Counted from the stretch's first letter, positions 1 through 7,236 are shown. The stretch: DNA of 9,832 nucleotides from an uncultured Dehalococcoidia bacterium (GCA_903890885.1 CAITCX010000346.1:1-9832); one strand, 5' to 3'. The notes: a model not told the origin generated them from the sequence alone. A program made the numbers and translations.

Positions 1-698
1 AGATATTCTCTCTTGCGGGAGATGCCGAAATAAATGATCTGAGCCACGATGGGGGCCAGTATCATTAGTACCAGTCCAACTACCAGGATGATCAACTGAG
101 CTGCTCCGCCCCCTCCTCCACTGGATGAAGAACTGCGACGATTGCCACTGGACATACCGCTGAAAAAGAGCATGCGGGAGGCATACCATGACAGGATGAC
201 AATGCTGCCCAAGAGTACGCTAGCCAGCACCATCAATTGTACATCTCTATTCTTAATATGGGACATCTCATGGGCGATAACGCCCTGCAATTCATCGCGG
301 TTGAGTTTATCCAGGAGACCGGTGGTAATAGCTACCGCCGTGTGGTCTTTGCTGCGACCGGTGGCAAAAGCATTTAAGGCTGGATCATCAATAATATAGA
401 CATCGGGCATACGCTCCAGGCCGGAGGCGATTTTCATCTCTTCTACAATGTTATACAGGCGGGGATGGTCTTGCGGGCCGATTTTACGTGCCCCCGCTAC
501 AGACAAAACAATACTGTCTCCCTGAGAGAAGGCTACCAGGTTCATGATGCCCCAGACGACCAGAGCGATTACCAGGCCAGCCGTAGGGTTGTGAAGCAAT
601 ATACTACCCAGGAAAAAGCCCAGCAGGAGCAAAACAACTCCCATCAAGACTACCAGCAACATCGATCTGATCTGGTTGGATCTTATCTGTTCCCACAT
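1..698 (-). CDS. htpX: HtpX-type M48 membrane zinc metalloprotease (partial, C-terminus beyond the window)
   Basis: Reading leftwards from ATG at 698, 232 residues are visible before the window edge. Two hydrophobic segments (about residues 12-34 and 39-57) precede the zinc site HEMSH at 143-147. Two more follow (about 154-171 and 201-224), separated by a Ser/Gly-rich loop near 184-198. The last visible residues, SRKREY, match the SRxRExxAD stretch that supplies the third zinc ligand in this family, so E231 is the probable ligand and the catalytic site looks intact. HtpX proteases degrade damaged or misfolded membrane proteins at the cytoplasmic membrane. The gene starts 19 bp after the lemA stop, with a weak AAGGA-like site about 12 bp upstream, so it is very likely cotranscribed with lemA; the two are commonly neighbours. 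The exact subfamily (HtpX versus another M48B member) cannot be fixed without the missing C-terminus. Confidence 0.9.
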   Translation of the reverse strand, partial: MWEQIRSNQIRSMLLVVLMGVVLLLLGFFLGSILLHNPTAGLVIALVVWGIMNLVAFSQGDSIVLSVAGARKIGPQDHPRLYNIVEEMKIASGLERMPDVYIIDDPALNAFATGRSKDHTAVAITTGLLDKLNRDELQGVIAHEMSHIKNRDVQLMVLASVLLGSIVILSWYASRMLFFSGMSSGNRRSSSSSGGGGGAAQLIILVVGLVLMILAPIVAQIIYFGISRKREY

Positions 699-717
699 GA
701 CTTATCAGTTGTCCTTT

Positions 718-1311
718 TTATTTTGGGCCAGTTGAAGCGGGAGGATTGCTGGAAAAGCTGACCTTAACGGCTTCTCTCTCGGTCTCATTCTTGACCTCGA
801 AAAACTCGCCGGCTTTAAACCCGGTCATTCCAGCAATTACGTTGGAAGGGAACATCTGGGTTTTATTGTTATATCTTAAGACTTCATCGTTGTAGTATTG
901 TCTGGAAAAGCTGATTTTATTCTCGGTAGAAGTCAACTCCTCCTGAAGGGCCAGGAAATTTTGATTAGCTTTCAGATCAGGATAATTCTCAACCACGGCC
1001 AGCAAGCGCGACAAAGCACCGGATAACTCGCCTTCAGCCTTGGCTCGATCAGCTATACCGGCGCCGCTGAGGGATTGTGCCAGATTGCGTGCGTTGGTTA
1101 CGGCTTCCAGGGTCTGCCGTTCGTGCTGCATGTAACCTTTGACAGTTTCAACCAGGTTGGGGATCAGGTCGTATCTCCTCTTAAGTTGGACATCTATTTG
1201 TGCCCAGGCATTTTTGACCTGGTTGCGCAGGCCAACCAGGCTGTTGTAGGTGCTGACAAAGATGATCAACAGAATAATAATGATTACGCCAATGATAATT
1301 ACTGCAAGCAT
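718..1311 (-). CDS. lemA: LemA family membrane-anchored protein
   Basis: The 197-residue product begins with one strongly hydrophobic helix (residues 2-19) and continues as a helical domain. LemA signatures are RRYDLIPNLV at 45-54, YPDLKANQNF at 110-119, and the following LQEELTSTENKI and YYNDEVLRYN segments (122-148). The length is normal for the family. LemA proteins are membrane-anchored helical-bundle proteins of uncertain biochemical role, often encoded beside HtpX or other membrane stress genes. The start is well supported: AGGAGG at 1324-1319 lies 7 bp upstream of the ATG. The gene lies 26 bp after the zinc-ribbon gene and 19 bp before htpX on the same strand, so the three form an operon. 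The family call is secure; the function is not known from sequence. Confidence 0.95.
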   Translation of the reverse strand: MLAVIIIGVIIIILLIIFVSTYNSLVGLRNQVKNAWAQIDVQLKRRYDLIPNLVETVKGYMQHERQTLEAVTNARNLAQSLSGAGIADRAKAEGELSGALSRLLAVVENYPDLKANQNFLALQEELTSTENKISFSRQYYNDEVLRYNNKTQMFPSNVIAGMTGFKAGEFFEVKNETEREAVKVSFSSNPPASTGPK

Positions 1312-1337
1312 AATTAAACCTCCTAATCTAATATTGA

Positions 1338-1766
1338 TTAATGAGATTGCGCCTGGGAATCCGCGGCATGTTCAGCCTTAAAGGTTTCGCTTAAAAAGGA
1401 TATGATTTCGTGCTTACCACCGTCTTTGATCTGGTGCATGATTTGATGAAGCTCTCCGCCATCGAACCACAGACCGTCGCCATGCGGACAGCTATCGATT
1501 AATACCCTGGGTTCTTTGCCCAGCCAGACCTTATTCATCTTCCTGGAGCAAACTGGGCATTTTCGGCGGCCTTCATCAACTTTGGCTGGTTTTGGCGTTA
1601 AAAGATCTATCTGAGACTCAGGTTGTTTCTCATTCGACAGGGAAGATACCAGAAGTTCCAATTCCTGAGCGTCGAACCACACTCCGCTACAACGCAGGCA
1701 ATAGTCTAACTCGATCCGCTGATGTTCCACCACCATCATATCATCTTTATCTACAGGGCACTTCAT
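1338..1766 (-). CDS. Tandem zf-TFIIB zinc-ribbon protein
   Basis: The 142-residue protein carries two copies of the zf-TFIIB-like zinc ribbon. The first has C3, then C23-x2-C26 and GVWFD (28-32) followed by EL. The second has C70-x2-C73, C93, then GLWFDGGEL (98-106). In each copy one expected cysteine is altered: CPVD in the first (D6) and CPHGDG in the second (G96, with H95 adjacent). Both variants are familiar in this family, where Asp or His may serve instead. A linker at about 41-66 joins the domains, and the C-terminal 30 residues are polar. Such proteins are small, cytosolic and functionally uncharacterised; nucleic-acid or protein binding is inference. The ATG is preceded by AGAGGAA at about 8 bp. 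It is the promoter-proximal gene of the lemA-htpX operon, suggesting a membrane-stress link. Confidence 0.85.
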   Translation of the reverse strand: MKCPVDKDDMMVVEHQRIELDYCLRCSGVWFDAQELELLVSSLSNEKQPESQIDLLTPKPAKVDEGRRKCPVCSRKMNKVWLGKEPRVLIDSCPHGDGLWFDGGELHQIMHQIKDGGKHEIISFLSETFKAEHAADSQAQSH

Positions 1767-1786
1767 GGCATTTTTCCTCTACCATC

Positions 1787-1816
1787 AGTGTAAGGATTAA
1801 TAGCGGGCTATGTCAA
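1787..1816 (-). promoter_or_regulatory. Promoter of the zinc-ribbon-lemA-htpX operon
   Basis: On the minus strand a perfect TTGACA (1816-1811) is followed after 18 bp by TACACT (1792-1787, 4 of 6 matches to TATAAT). The predicted start near 1780 gives a leader of only about 14 nt that begins at the AGAGG ribosome-binding site. The spacer contains the short palindrome TAGCGGGCTA (1801-1810). This is a consensus match only. Confidence 0.5.
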
Positions 1817-1885
1817 TACACACAGGTCAAAAGACATGGTTGGGTAAAAACGGCCCGCAATTTATATTATTTTAAAGGAAATATC

Positions 1886-1894
1886 TGGTAAAAT
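1886..1894 (+). promoter_or_regulatory. Extended -10 promoter before the 181-aa gene
   Basis: TGGTAAAAT is an extended -10 element (TGn followed by TAAAAT, 5 of 6 matches). It is located 40 bp before the ATG at 1935. No convincing -35 is seen, as expected for extended -10 promoters. The predicted start is near 1901, leaving a leader of about 34 nt that contains AGGAA. Confidence 0.4.
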
Positions 1895-1934
1895 AGAGGG
1901 AGTTAAAATAATTTATTAGCTCAGGAATGGAGAC

Positions 1935-2480
1935 ATGATATTAGAACACGTTGAGGAAACCGGGGTAGATTTTGAAGGTACAATAATAGATATTGAGTCA
2001 ATAGGTGAGTTCAACCAGCAGTTCAAATACGACTCCCGGCATTATAAAGATATTAGACAGGTGATTCTGGGATATATTACTAAAAAGAAACTGCATATTT
2101 ATTGTGCAACTTGCCCGGAGGAAATCGAGGAATTAAGGTTAAAAACTCCTGAAGTATTTAAAGGGTTAGAAAGGCCTTACTACGCTTTCAATTGCAATTT
2201 TGAGAGTGGAGTCTGGTTCCATCAGGTTGATATGCAGATCGATTTCGAGGGTGAGCTGCAGGGTGTTCCCTTTGAACGGAAGAAAGACGCGATTTTACAA
2301 TTGCGGATTCCGAACTATGAGGATCCTTTTCATGATCTGGGTTTCCTGTGTATTAAAGCCTGGCATTCAAAGGAATTCAAGAAAGTTATTGCCCATAACC
2401 GGGCTTGCCTGCTAAAGGAAAGGGATATCCTGGTCAAGAGGGGCCACTGTCAACCGGATAAGGTGAAGTTCGTTAAATAG
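1935..2480 (+). CDS. Uncharacterised protein, possibly a divergent DEDD/RNase H-like fold
   Basis: This 181-residue soluble protein has no signal peptide or membrane segment. Its motif order recalls DEDD 3'-5' exonucleases. FEGTIIDIES (13-22) contains D19-x-E21, like ExoI DxE. A later stretch has N86-x-x-F89-E90, like ExoII NxxFD but with Glu. The C-terminal HNRACLLKERDIL (154-166) resembles the ExoIII HNxxDL helix but has Cys158 where Asp is expected. If the alignment is right, two of the four metal-ligand positions are substituted, so the protein may be a weak or non-catalytic nucleic-acid binder. ATG at 1935 has AGGAA 7 bp upstream, plus an extended -10 promoter. It stands alone on the plus strand, divergent from the LemA operon, with a 128-bp gap before the next small gene. 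Being a real gene is well supported; the fold is inference. Confidence 0.75.
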   Translation: MILEHVEETGVDFEGTIIDIESIGEFNQQFKYDSRHYKDIRQVILGYITKKKLHIYCATCPEEIEELRLKTPEVFKGLERPYYAFNCNFESGVWFHQVDMQIDFEGELQGVPFERKKDAILQLRIPNYEDPFHDLGFLCIKAWHSKEFKKVIAHNRACLLKERDILVKRGHCQPDKVKFVK

Positions 2481-2608
2481 AAAAGGTAAAGAAAAGACCT
2501 AAAGTTAAGTAGTGATAATAGTATTATACTGAAAAGGAAAAAAGAAGTACCAAAATAACAGAGAGGTGGTTGACGCCAATTCCGGTTCAGGCGGTGGGGA
2601 GAAGTTAA

Positions 2609-2830
2609 ATGAGAGGTATGACCGACCGGGAACTGATATTCTTTTATCTTTACCTGGCTGGCAGCGTGGTTTCGCTGGGTACGGGTATGATATTTATTAT
2701 ACTGTTCGCCTGCGCCTATTATAACATAGATATTCTGTTGAATATGTGGCTGCTGGCCATTCCGCCTCTGGGTTCCCTGCTTATCAACGTATTCTTAATA
2801 GAAATGTATCGCAAGATCGTGATCCGCTGA
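2609..2830 (+). CDS. Small two-helix membrane protein, unknown function
   Basis: The 73-residue product has a short charged N-terminus (MRGMTDRE) and two hydrophobic segments at about residues 9-36 and 43-64. It ends in a basic tail (YRKIVIR), predicting a small inner-membrane hairpin with both ends in the cytosol. The ATG at 2609 has GGGGAGAAG just upstream (GGAG core with 7-bp spacing), far better than the second ATG at 2618. The gene lies 128 bp after the 181-aa gene on the same strand. TATACT at 2525-2530 could be a -10 of its own but has no good -35, so readthrough is equally possible. It converges on serS with only 23 bp between the stops. I do not recognise a family. The good ribosome-binding site and coherent helices support a real gene. 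Confidence 0.6.
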   Translation: MRGMTDRELIFFYLYLAGSVVSLGTGMIFIILFACAYYNIDILLNMWLLAIPPLGSLLINVFLIEMYRKIVIR

Positions 2831-2853
2831 ACCGTACGCCAAGAAAAAGGGTT

Positions 2854-4086
2854 TTACGTTTTTCTGATAAAGTCAGTTCCAACATATTTTTGCAGTACGT
2901 CCGGCACTTTGATCGAACCGTCGGCCTGCTGATAGTTTTCCATGACTGCAATCATGACCCTGGGTAAAGCCAGTCCTGAGCCGTTTAAGGTGTGAACGAA
3001 CTGTGGTTTTTCATCGGAAGAAGGGCGGTAGCGGATATTGGCGCGGCGGCCCTGGAAATCCTTACAGTTGGAACAGGAACTTACTTCCAGCCATTCTCCC
3101 TGTCCTGCTGACCACATTTCGAGGTCATAGGTCTTGGTGGAAGAGAAACCCATATCGGAAGTGTTCAGCAGTTTAACGCGGTAAGGCAGGCCAAGCTTAA
3201 GGCAGATGTCTTCGGCATCTTTAACCATCTTCTCAAGTTCAGTCATAGAGGTTTCCGGGGCAACCAGCTTATACATTTCAACCTTATCGAACTGATGGCC
3301 GCGCTTGATACCGCGCACGTCTTTACCGGCGGACATCTTTTCACGGCGGAAACAGGCGGTATAGGCCACATAGTTTATGGGCATGACTTCAGCCGAAAGG
3401 ATCTCACCGGAATGCAGACTTGTGATAGGTACTTCGGCGGTAGGTACGAACCAGTAATCTTCCTCGATATCGCGATATAAGTTGTCTGCAAATTTTGGCA
3501 AGTTGCCTGAAGCCTGCATCGTTTCTCTTTTGACCATAAAAGGCAAGTAGACTTCTTTATAGCCGTGCTGAAAAGTGTGAGTATCCAGAAAGAAACTGAT
3601 CAAGGCCCGCTGCAACCTGGCGCCCCAGCCGTTTAAAACGTAAAAGCGGGTTCCGGATAGTTTGACGCCGCGTTCGAAATCGATAATGCCCAGTTTCTCG
3701 CCCAGTTCCCAGTGGGGCAGGGGTTTGAAATCGAACCTGGGAGATTCACCGACTGTGCGGACGATGACGTTGTCTTCTTCGCTGACACCGACCGGCACTG
3801 AACTATCCGGCATATTGGGAACACGCAGCAGCAGGTCTTTTATCCTGGCATCCATTTCATTGGTTTCAACTTCGATAGCATTGATCTGATCTCTGAGCTT
3901 GCGTCCGGCCTCAGGATCCATCTTGCCGCCTTTACGGGAGTGGCGCAGTTCTTCCAGTGCGGTCAGTTTCAGTTTCCGTTCTTGATCGATGCGCAGAATT
4001 TCATCGATGGACGCGGTGTCCTTGCGGTGGGACAGCGACTCTTTAACTATTTCCGGATTATCGCGGATCAACTTTAAATCGAACAT
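2854..4086 (-). CDS. serS: Seryl-tRNA synthetase
   Basis: This class IIa synthetase charges tRNA-Ser (and tRNA-Sec) with serine in the cytosol. The 410-residue protein starts with the usual MFDLKLIRDNPE and a coiled-coil arm (about 27-90). The catalytic core follows, with the serine-pocket motif TAEVP (216-220), motif 2 around FRRE (246-249) running to HQFDKVE (264-270), and motif 3 NGSGLALPR (368-376) with its invariant arginine R376. Compared with my recollection of the E. coli protein, the distance from the start to the conserved VPVG is about 14 residues shorter, all in the arm tip. The antiparallel arm, which contacts the long variable arm of tRNA-Ser, is therefore trimmed by about seven residues per helix. 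GAGGTG with suitable spacing precedes the ATG. It lies 77 bp after lysS on the same strand and is probably cotranscribed with it. Confidence 0.97.
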   Translation of the reverse strand: MFDLKLIRDNPEIVKESLSHRKDTASIDEILRIDQERKLKLTALEELRHSRKGGKMDPEAGRKLRDQINAIEVETNEMDARIKDLLLRVPNMPDSSVPVGVSEEDNVIVRTVGESPRFDFKPLPHWELGEKLGIIDFERGVKLSGTRFYVLNGWGARLQRALISFFLDTHTFQHGYKEVYLPFMVKRETMQASGNLPKFADNLYRDIEEDYWFVPTAEVPITSLHSGEILSAEVMPINYVAYTACFRREKMSAGKDVRGIKRGHQFDKVEMYKLVAPETSMTELEKMVKDAEDICLKLGLPYRVKLLNTSDMGFSSTKTYDLEMWSAGQGEWLEVSSCSNCKDFQGRRANIRYRPSSDEKPQFVHTLNGSGLALPRVMIAVMENYQQADGSIKVPDVLQKYVGTDFIRKT

Positions 4087-4163
4087 GTTACACCTCGATT
4101 AAATGTTTCAATTTTATATCTAAACCGGAGAAAAAAGTTTTAACATTTCAACTAACTGACCAG

Positions 4164-5645
4164 CTAACCTTTCTCCCTTTGCGCCGGGAACAAAATCACT
4201 TCCCGGATGGAGGTCTGGTTAGTGAGAAGCATGACCAAGCGGTCTATACCGATGCCCAGACCGCCGGTGGGAGGCATCCCGTGCTCCATGGCTAAAACGA
4301 AATCCTCATCCAATTTCTGGGCTTCTTCGTCACCTTTCTCACGTTCCTCCATCTGTTTCATGAAACGCTGGCGCTGATCGATGGGGTCATTTAATTCGGT
4401 AAAGGCATTGGCAATTTCCATGCTGCCGCAATAAGCTTCAAAACGCTCGACGATATGGTCGCAGCCCGGTTTCTTTTTGGCCAGAGGTGACATCTCGATC
4501 GGGTAATCAAAGAGAAAAGTGGGTTGAATGAGTTGAGGATCGACATAGGTAGAAACGATCTCATCTATCAATTTACCTCTTTCGCGGTTGGCGTTGAACA
4601 ACATCTTGCGATTGGTCATTTCAGTTTTTAAAGAGGCGGTATCAGGAAATTGTTCAATATCCAAAGCGGCATACTGGATAATAGCCTGACGCATTTCAAG
4701 CCTTTTCCAGGGAGGTGTGAAATCAATGATTTGACCATTATATTCGACTTTGGTCGAACCGTGTACCTGCTGACAAACGCTGGAGACCATCTCTTCCACC
4801 ATTTTCATGACGTCCTGGTAGTCAGCATAAGTCTCATAGCTTTCAAGCATGGTGAATTCCGGATTGTGCTTGATGGAAATACCTTCATTGCGGAAGATGC
4901 GGCCGATTTCATAGACCTTGTCAAAACCCCCGATAATCAACCTTTTGAGGTGCAATTCGAGGGCGATTCTTAAAAAGAAGTCGCGGTCAAGAGTGTTGTG
5001 ATGGGTAACGAAGGGGCGGGCGGTAGCGCCACCGGCTTCAGGTTGGAGAACGGGGGTTTCCACTTCCAGAAAACCTCGTTGGTTGAGGAAATCCCTTATA
5101 GCGCCGATGGTTTTGCTGCGGATCTCAAAGATTTTTTTAACATCCGGATTAGAGATCAGGTCAAGATAACGCTGGCGGTATCTTTTTTCCACGTCCACCA
5201 GACCGTGCCATTTCTCAGGCAGAGGCTGCAATGACTTGGCCAACAGTGTAAAATCCGACACTTCGACGGTCGGTTCGCCGGAGCGGGTTAGAAAAAGCTT
5301 GCCCTGCGCTCCCAGAATGTCGCCGATATCGATATCTTTAAGGGTGTTATATTTGGATTCAGAAAAATTGTTGATGCGGAAGAATAGTTGTATTTTGCCG
5401 CTGCCATCCCGCAAATCCATGAAACTGGTCTTGCCCATGCCCCTTTTGGCCATCACTCGCCCGGCCACATTGACCTTGAATTCCTGGGTCAGGAGGGCAT
5501 CTTGGTTCTGCTGGGCTATCTCAACGGCTTGATGTGCTGTGTGGGTGCGGTGATAACCATAGGGGAAGGGTTCAATTCCTGAAGCCCGTAAAGCGGTCAG
5601 CTTATTTAATTTCTGCTGGGCTATTTCATCGATAGGATGCGCCAT
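4164..5645 (-). CDS. lysS: Lysyl-tRNA synthetase, class II
   Basis: The enzyme attaches lysine to tRNA-Lys in an ATP-dependent cytosolic reaction. The 493-residue length is typical of class II LysRS. An N-terminal OB-fold anticodon-binding domain (about 57-135, with GRVMAKRGMGKTSFMDLRD at 62-80) precedes the catalytic domain. This has motif 1 (GFLEVETPVL at 191-200, followed by the GGATARPF loop), motif 2 (FRNEGISIKHNPEFTMLE, 251-268) and motif 3 (GLGIGIDRLVMLL, 462-474). All hallmark residues are present, so it should be active. The ATG at 5645 is preceded only by a weak GAGAG/GGAAAG site. It is the first gene of a lysS-serS unit, with a TATAAT-containing promoter upstream and the M16 peptidase gene divergent from it. 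No T-box leader was evident. Confidence 0.98.
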   Translation of the reverse strand: MAHPIDEIAQQKLNKLTALRASGIEPFPYGYHRTHTAHQAVEIAQQNQDALLTQEFKVNVAGRVMAKRGMGKTSFMDLRDGSGKIQLFFRINNFSESKYNTLKDIDIGDILGAQGKLFLTRSGEPTVEVSDFTLLAKSLQPLPEKWHGLVDVEKRYRQRYLDLISNPDVKKIFEIRSKTIGAIRDFLNQRGFLEVETPVLQPEAGGATARPFVTHHNTLDRDFFLRIALELHLKRLIIGGFDKVYEIGRIFRNEGISIKHNPEFTMLESYETYADYQDVMKMVEEMVSSVCQQVHGSTKVEYNGQIIDFTPPWKRLEMRQAIIQYAALDIEQFPDTASLKTEMTNRKMLFNANRERGKLIDEIVSTYVDPQLIQPTFLFDYPIEMSPLAKKKPGCDHIVERFEAYCGSMEIANAFTELNDPIDQRQRFMKQMEEREKGDEEAQKLDEDFVLAMEHGMPPTGGLGIGIDRLVMLLTNQTSIREVILFPAQREKG

Positions 5646-5714
5646 AAACTCTCACTTTCCTTATACTCTGGTGAATTACAGAATGACCAGTATTTACAGG
5701 TATTTTACCCGCTA

Positions 5715-5743
5715 ATTATAGCCTGTTGAGGCAGAAATAGTAA
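5715..5743 (-). promoter_or_regulatory. Likely lysS-serS promoter
   Basis: A perfect TATAAT lies on the minus strand at 5720-5715, with a weak -35 (TTACTA, 5743-5738) at 17 bp spacing. The predicted start near 5708 leaves a leader of about 63 nt. A second AT-rich candidate (TAAAAT near 5707-5702) lies just downstream. Confidence 0.45.
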
Positions 5744-5783
5744 AGACGCATAGTGACAGTTGGGTGTGGGTAGATTTACATAA

Positions 5784-5804
5784 GATATGATTTGTAACCA
5801 TATC
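5784..5804. repeat. Short inverted repeat GATATG-N9-CATATC
   Basis: Two 6-bp arms are separated by 9 bp in the middle of the lysS/M16 divergent spacer. The position would suit an operator acting on either side, but arms this short in AT-rich DNA can arise by chance. Confidence 0.25.
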
Positions 5805-5829
5805 AATCGATAAAAAGGGCAGAACGTGT

Positions 5830-5859
5830 TTGACACTACCTCCCCATAAAACGTAAACT
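5830..5859 (+). promoter_or_regulatory. Promoter of the M16 peptidase gene
   Basis: A perfect TTGACA (5830-5835) is followed after 18 bp by TAAACT (5854-5859, 4 of 6 matches). The predicted start near 5866 gives a leader of about 100 nt before the TTG start codon. Confidence 0.5.
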
Positions 5860-5964
5860 TAATTTGTAATATTTTCATCCAAACACATTAAAAACATCTA
5901 ATCTCTTTCAGTGTCAGGGCGCCCAACGGGATTGATTCCGAAGTATTTGGCAAGGAGTAGTATT

Positions 5965-7236
5965 TTGTACAAAAAAACCACTCTGAAGAATGGTCTCCGC
6001 CTTCTGACCAACAATATGCAGCATACCAAATCAGTATGTATCGCCGTTTTCATAGGTGTGGGTTCGCGGTACGAATCCGATGCCGAAGCCGGCGCCTCAC
6101 ATTTCATCGAACACGTATGTTTCCGCGGCACGCCTACCCGTCCCACTTCTCAAATTATTTCCGAGGCTATTGAAGGAGTAGGCGGCGATCTAGACGGGGC
6201 GACCGATAAAGAGATGACGTCTTATTGGTGCAAGGTGACCAGCGACCATTTTGCGGAAGGAGCAGATGTGCTGGCGGACATGCTGCTCAATTCTAAATTC
6301 GATCCCGCGGACATTGAGAAAGAGCGCCAGATCATCATTGAAGAAATACACATGTGTAAGGACTCTCCTTCCGACCAGGTGGGTACGCTGATCGATGAGA
6401 TCATGTGGCCGGGGCATCCGCTGGGAAGAGACATCGCCGGTTCCAAAGAGACGGTGAACGCCATTGACCGCCCGGCTTTGCTGAATTTTCTGAATTCTAA
6501 ATATACTCCGCAGAATACTCTGATCGCAGTGACCGGCAACATTGAAGAAGGTGCCGTAATAGAGACGGTCGAAAAATTGTTAGGCGGCTGGGTGAGCAGC
6601 GCAATTCGCCCGGTCTATGCTGCCTTAACGAATGGGGTGGGGCCGCGCCTGAAGATCGAAAAGAGGGATACTGAGCAGGCGCATCTTTGCCTGTCAGTAC
6701 CGGGCATCTCACGGACTCATCCACAGCGTTTTCACCTGGACCTGCTGAATGTTATTCTGGGCGGTTGCATGAGCAGCCGTCTTTTTGTAGAAATCCGGGA
6801 TAAGATGGGGCTGGCCTACAGTATAGGTTCCTACGCAGGGCACTATATGGACAGCGGTTCACTGACAGTGGCGGCCAGCGTGGATCCATCCAATTTAATT
6901 AAGGCAGTTAAAGCCATCATGGAGCAAATGAACCTTCTTAAAGAGGAAATTCCGGAGGCTGAGATTCGCAAGGCGCGTGAGATATACAAGGGGCGCATGC
7001 TGCTTGGAATGGAGGATTTCCGTAACGTGGCGGCGTGGCTGGGGAGACAGGAGATGCTGATGGGGCATATTTTAACCGTAGAAGATGTGGTGGCGATTAT
7101 AGACGGCATTAACGGCGCTGATTTACAGAGGGTTGCGCGTGATCTGATTAACGATGAAAAGGTGCGACTGGCGGTGGTGGGACCAGTTAAAAGCGCCACT
7201 ACGTTGAAGAGAATGCTCGGAATTAAAGGGGAATAG
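5965..7236 (+). CDS. M16 family zinc peptidase (pitrilysin/processing-peptidase type)
   Basis: The protein begins LYKKTTLKNGLRLLT, which aligns with the usual MxxKTxLxNGLRVLT start of bacterial M16B peptidases. I therefore place the start at TTG 5965, preceded by AAGGAG at 5952-5957 (7-bp spacing). The upstream in-frame GTG at 5911 has no ribosome-binding site and would add 18 atypical residues. With the TTG start it is 423 residues, normal for the single-chain 45-50 kDa class. The inverted zinc motif HFIEH lies at 46-50, and the third ligand is E126 in the RQIIIEEI segment. The C-terminal half retains the R278/Y285 pair (RDKMGLAYS) used for substrate binding, so an active peptidase is predicted, probably working as a homodimer on peptides or unfolded chains. 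It is monocistronic, ending before a strong terminator facing groEL. Confidence 0.93.
   Translation: MYKKTTLKNGLRLLTNNMQHTKSVCIAVFIGVGSRYESDAEAGASHFIEHVCFRGTPTRPTSQIISEAIEGVGGDLDGATDKEMTSYWCKVTSDHFAEGADVLADMLLNSKFDPADIEKERQIIIEEIHMCKDSPSDQVGTLIDEIMWPGHPLGRDIAGSKETVNAIDRPALLNFLNSKYTPQNTLIAVTGNIEEGAVIETVEKLLGGWVSSAIRPVYAALTNGVGPRLKIEKRDTEQAHLCLSVPGISRTHPQRFHLDLLNVILGGCMSSRLFVEIRDKMGLAYSIGSYAGHYMDSGSLTVAASVDPSNLIKAVKAIMEQMNLLKEEIPEAEIRKAREIYKGRMLLGMEDFRNVAAWLGRQEMLMGHILTVEDVVAIIDGINGADLQRVARDLINDEKVRLAVVGPVKSATTLKRMLGIKGE

Larger units (their letters stand above)
5646..5964. other. Divergent intergenic region between lysS and the M16 peptidase gene
   Basis: This 319-bp stretch has no supported gene. 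Its left part carries the lysS promoter and leader (minus strand). Its right part carries the M16 promoter and a leader of about 100 nt (plus strand). Between them lies a short inverted repeat, GATATG/CATATC (5784-5804). No RNA gene or strong hairpin was found. Confidence 0.6.

Noticed and set aside
142..761. Plus-strand open frames opposite htpX and lemA.
   Set aside because: The minus-strand frames encode recognisable HtpX and LemA motifs with proper ribosome-binding sites; the plus-strand translations resemble nothing.
1810..1837. ATGTC-N18-GACAT inverted repeat overlapping the -35 of the LemA operon promoter.
   Set aside because: The arms are 5 bp with a long spacer, which is not enough to claim an operator.
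2515..2527. ATAATA-G-TATTAT palindrome in the gap between the 181-aa and 73-aa genes.
   Set aside because: Pure A/T symmetry in an A/T-rich gap arises easily by chance. It may simply be part of a weak -10 region.
2842..2865. AGAAAAA-N10-TTTTTCT hairpin at the serS/73-aa gene convergence, as a possible terminator.
   Set aside because: The stem is only A/T pairs apart from one G-C, with a 10-base loop, and it overlaps the serS stop codon. It is too weak to call.
4101..4148. AAATGTT/AACATTT inverted repeat between lysS and serS.
   Set aside because: The arms are 7 bp of mostly A/T around a 34-base loop, so it is neither a terminator nor a convincing operator.
4650..5582. Open frames on the plus strand within lysS.
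   Set aside because: They lie antisense to clear catalytic motifs of LysRS and show no family features or start signals.
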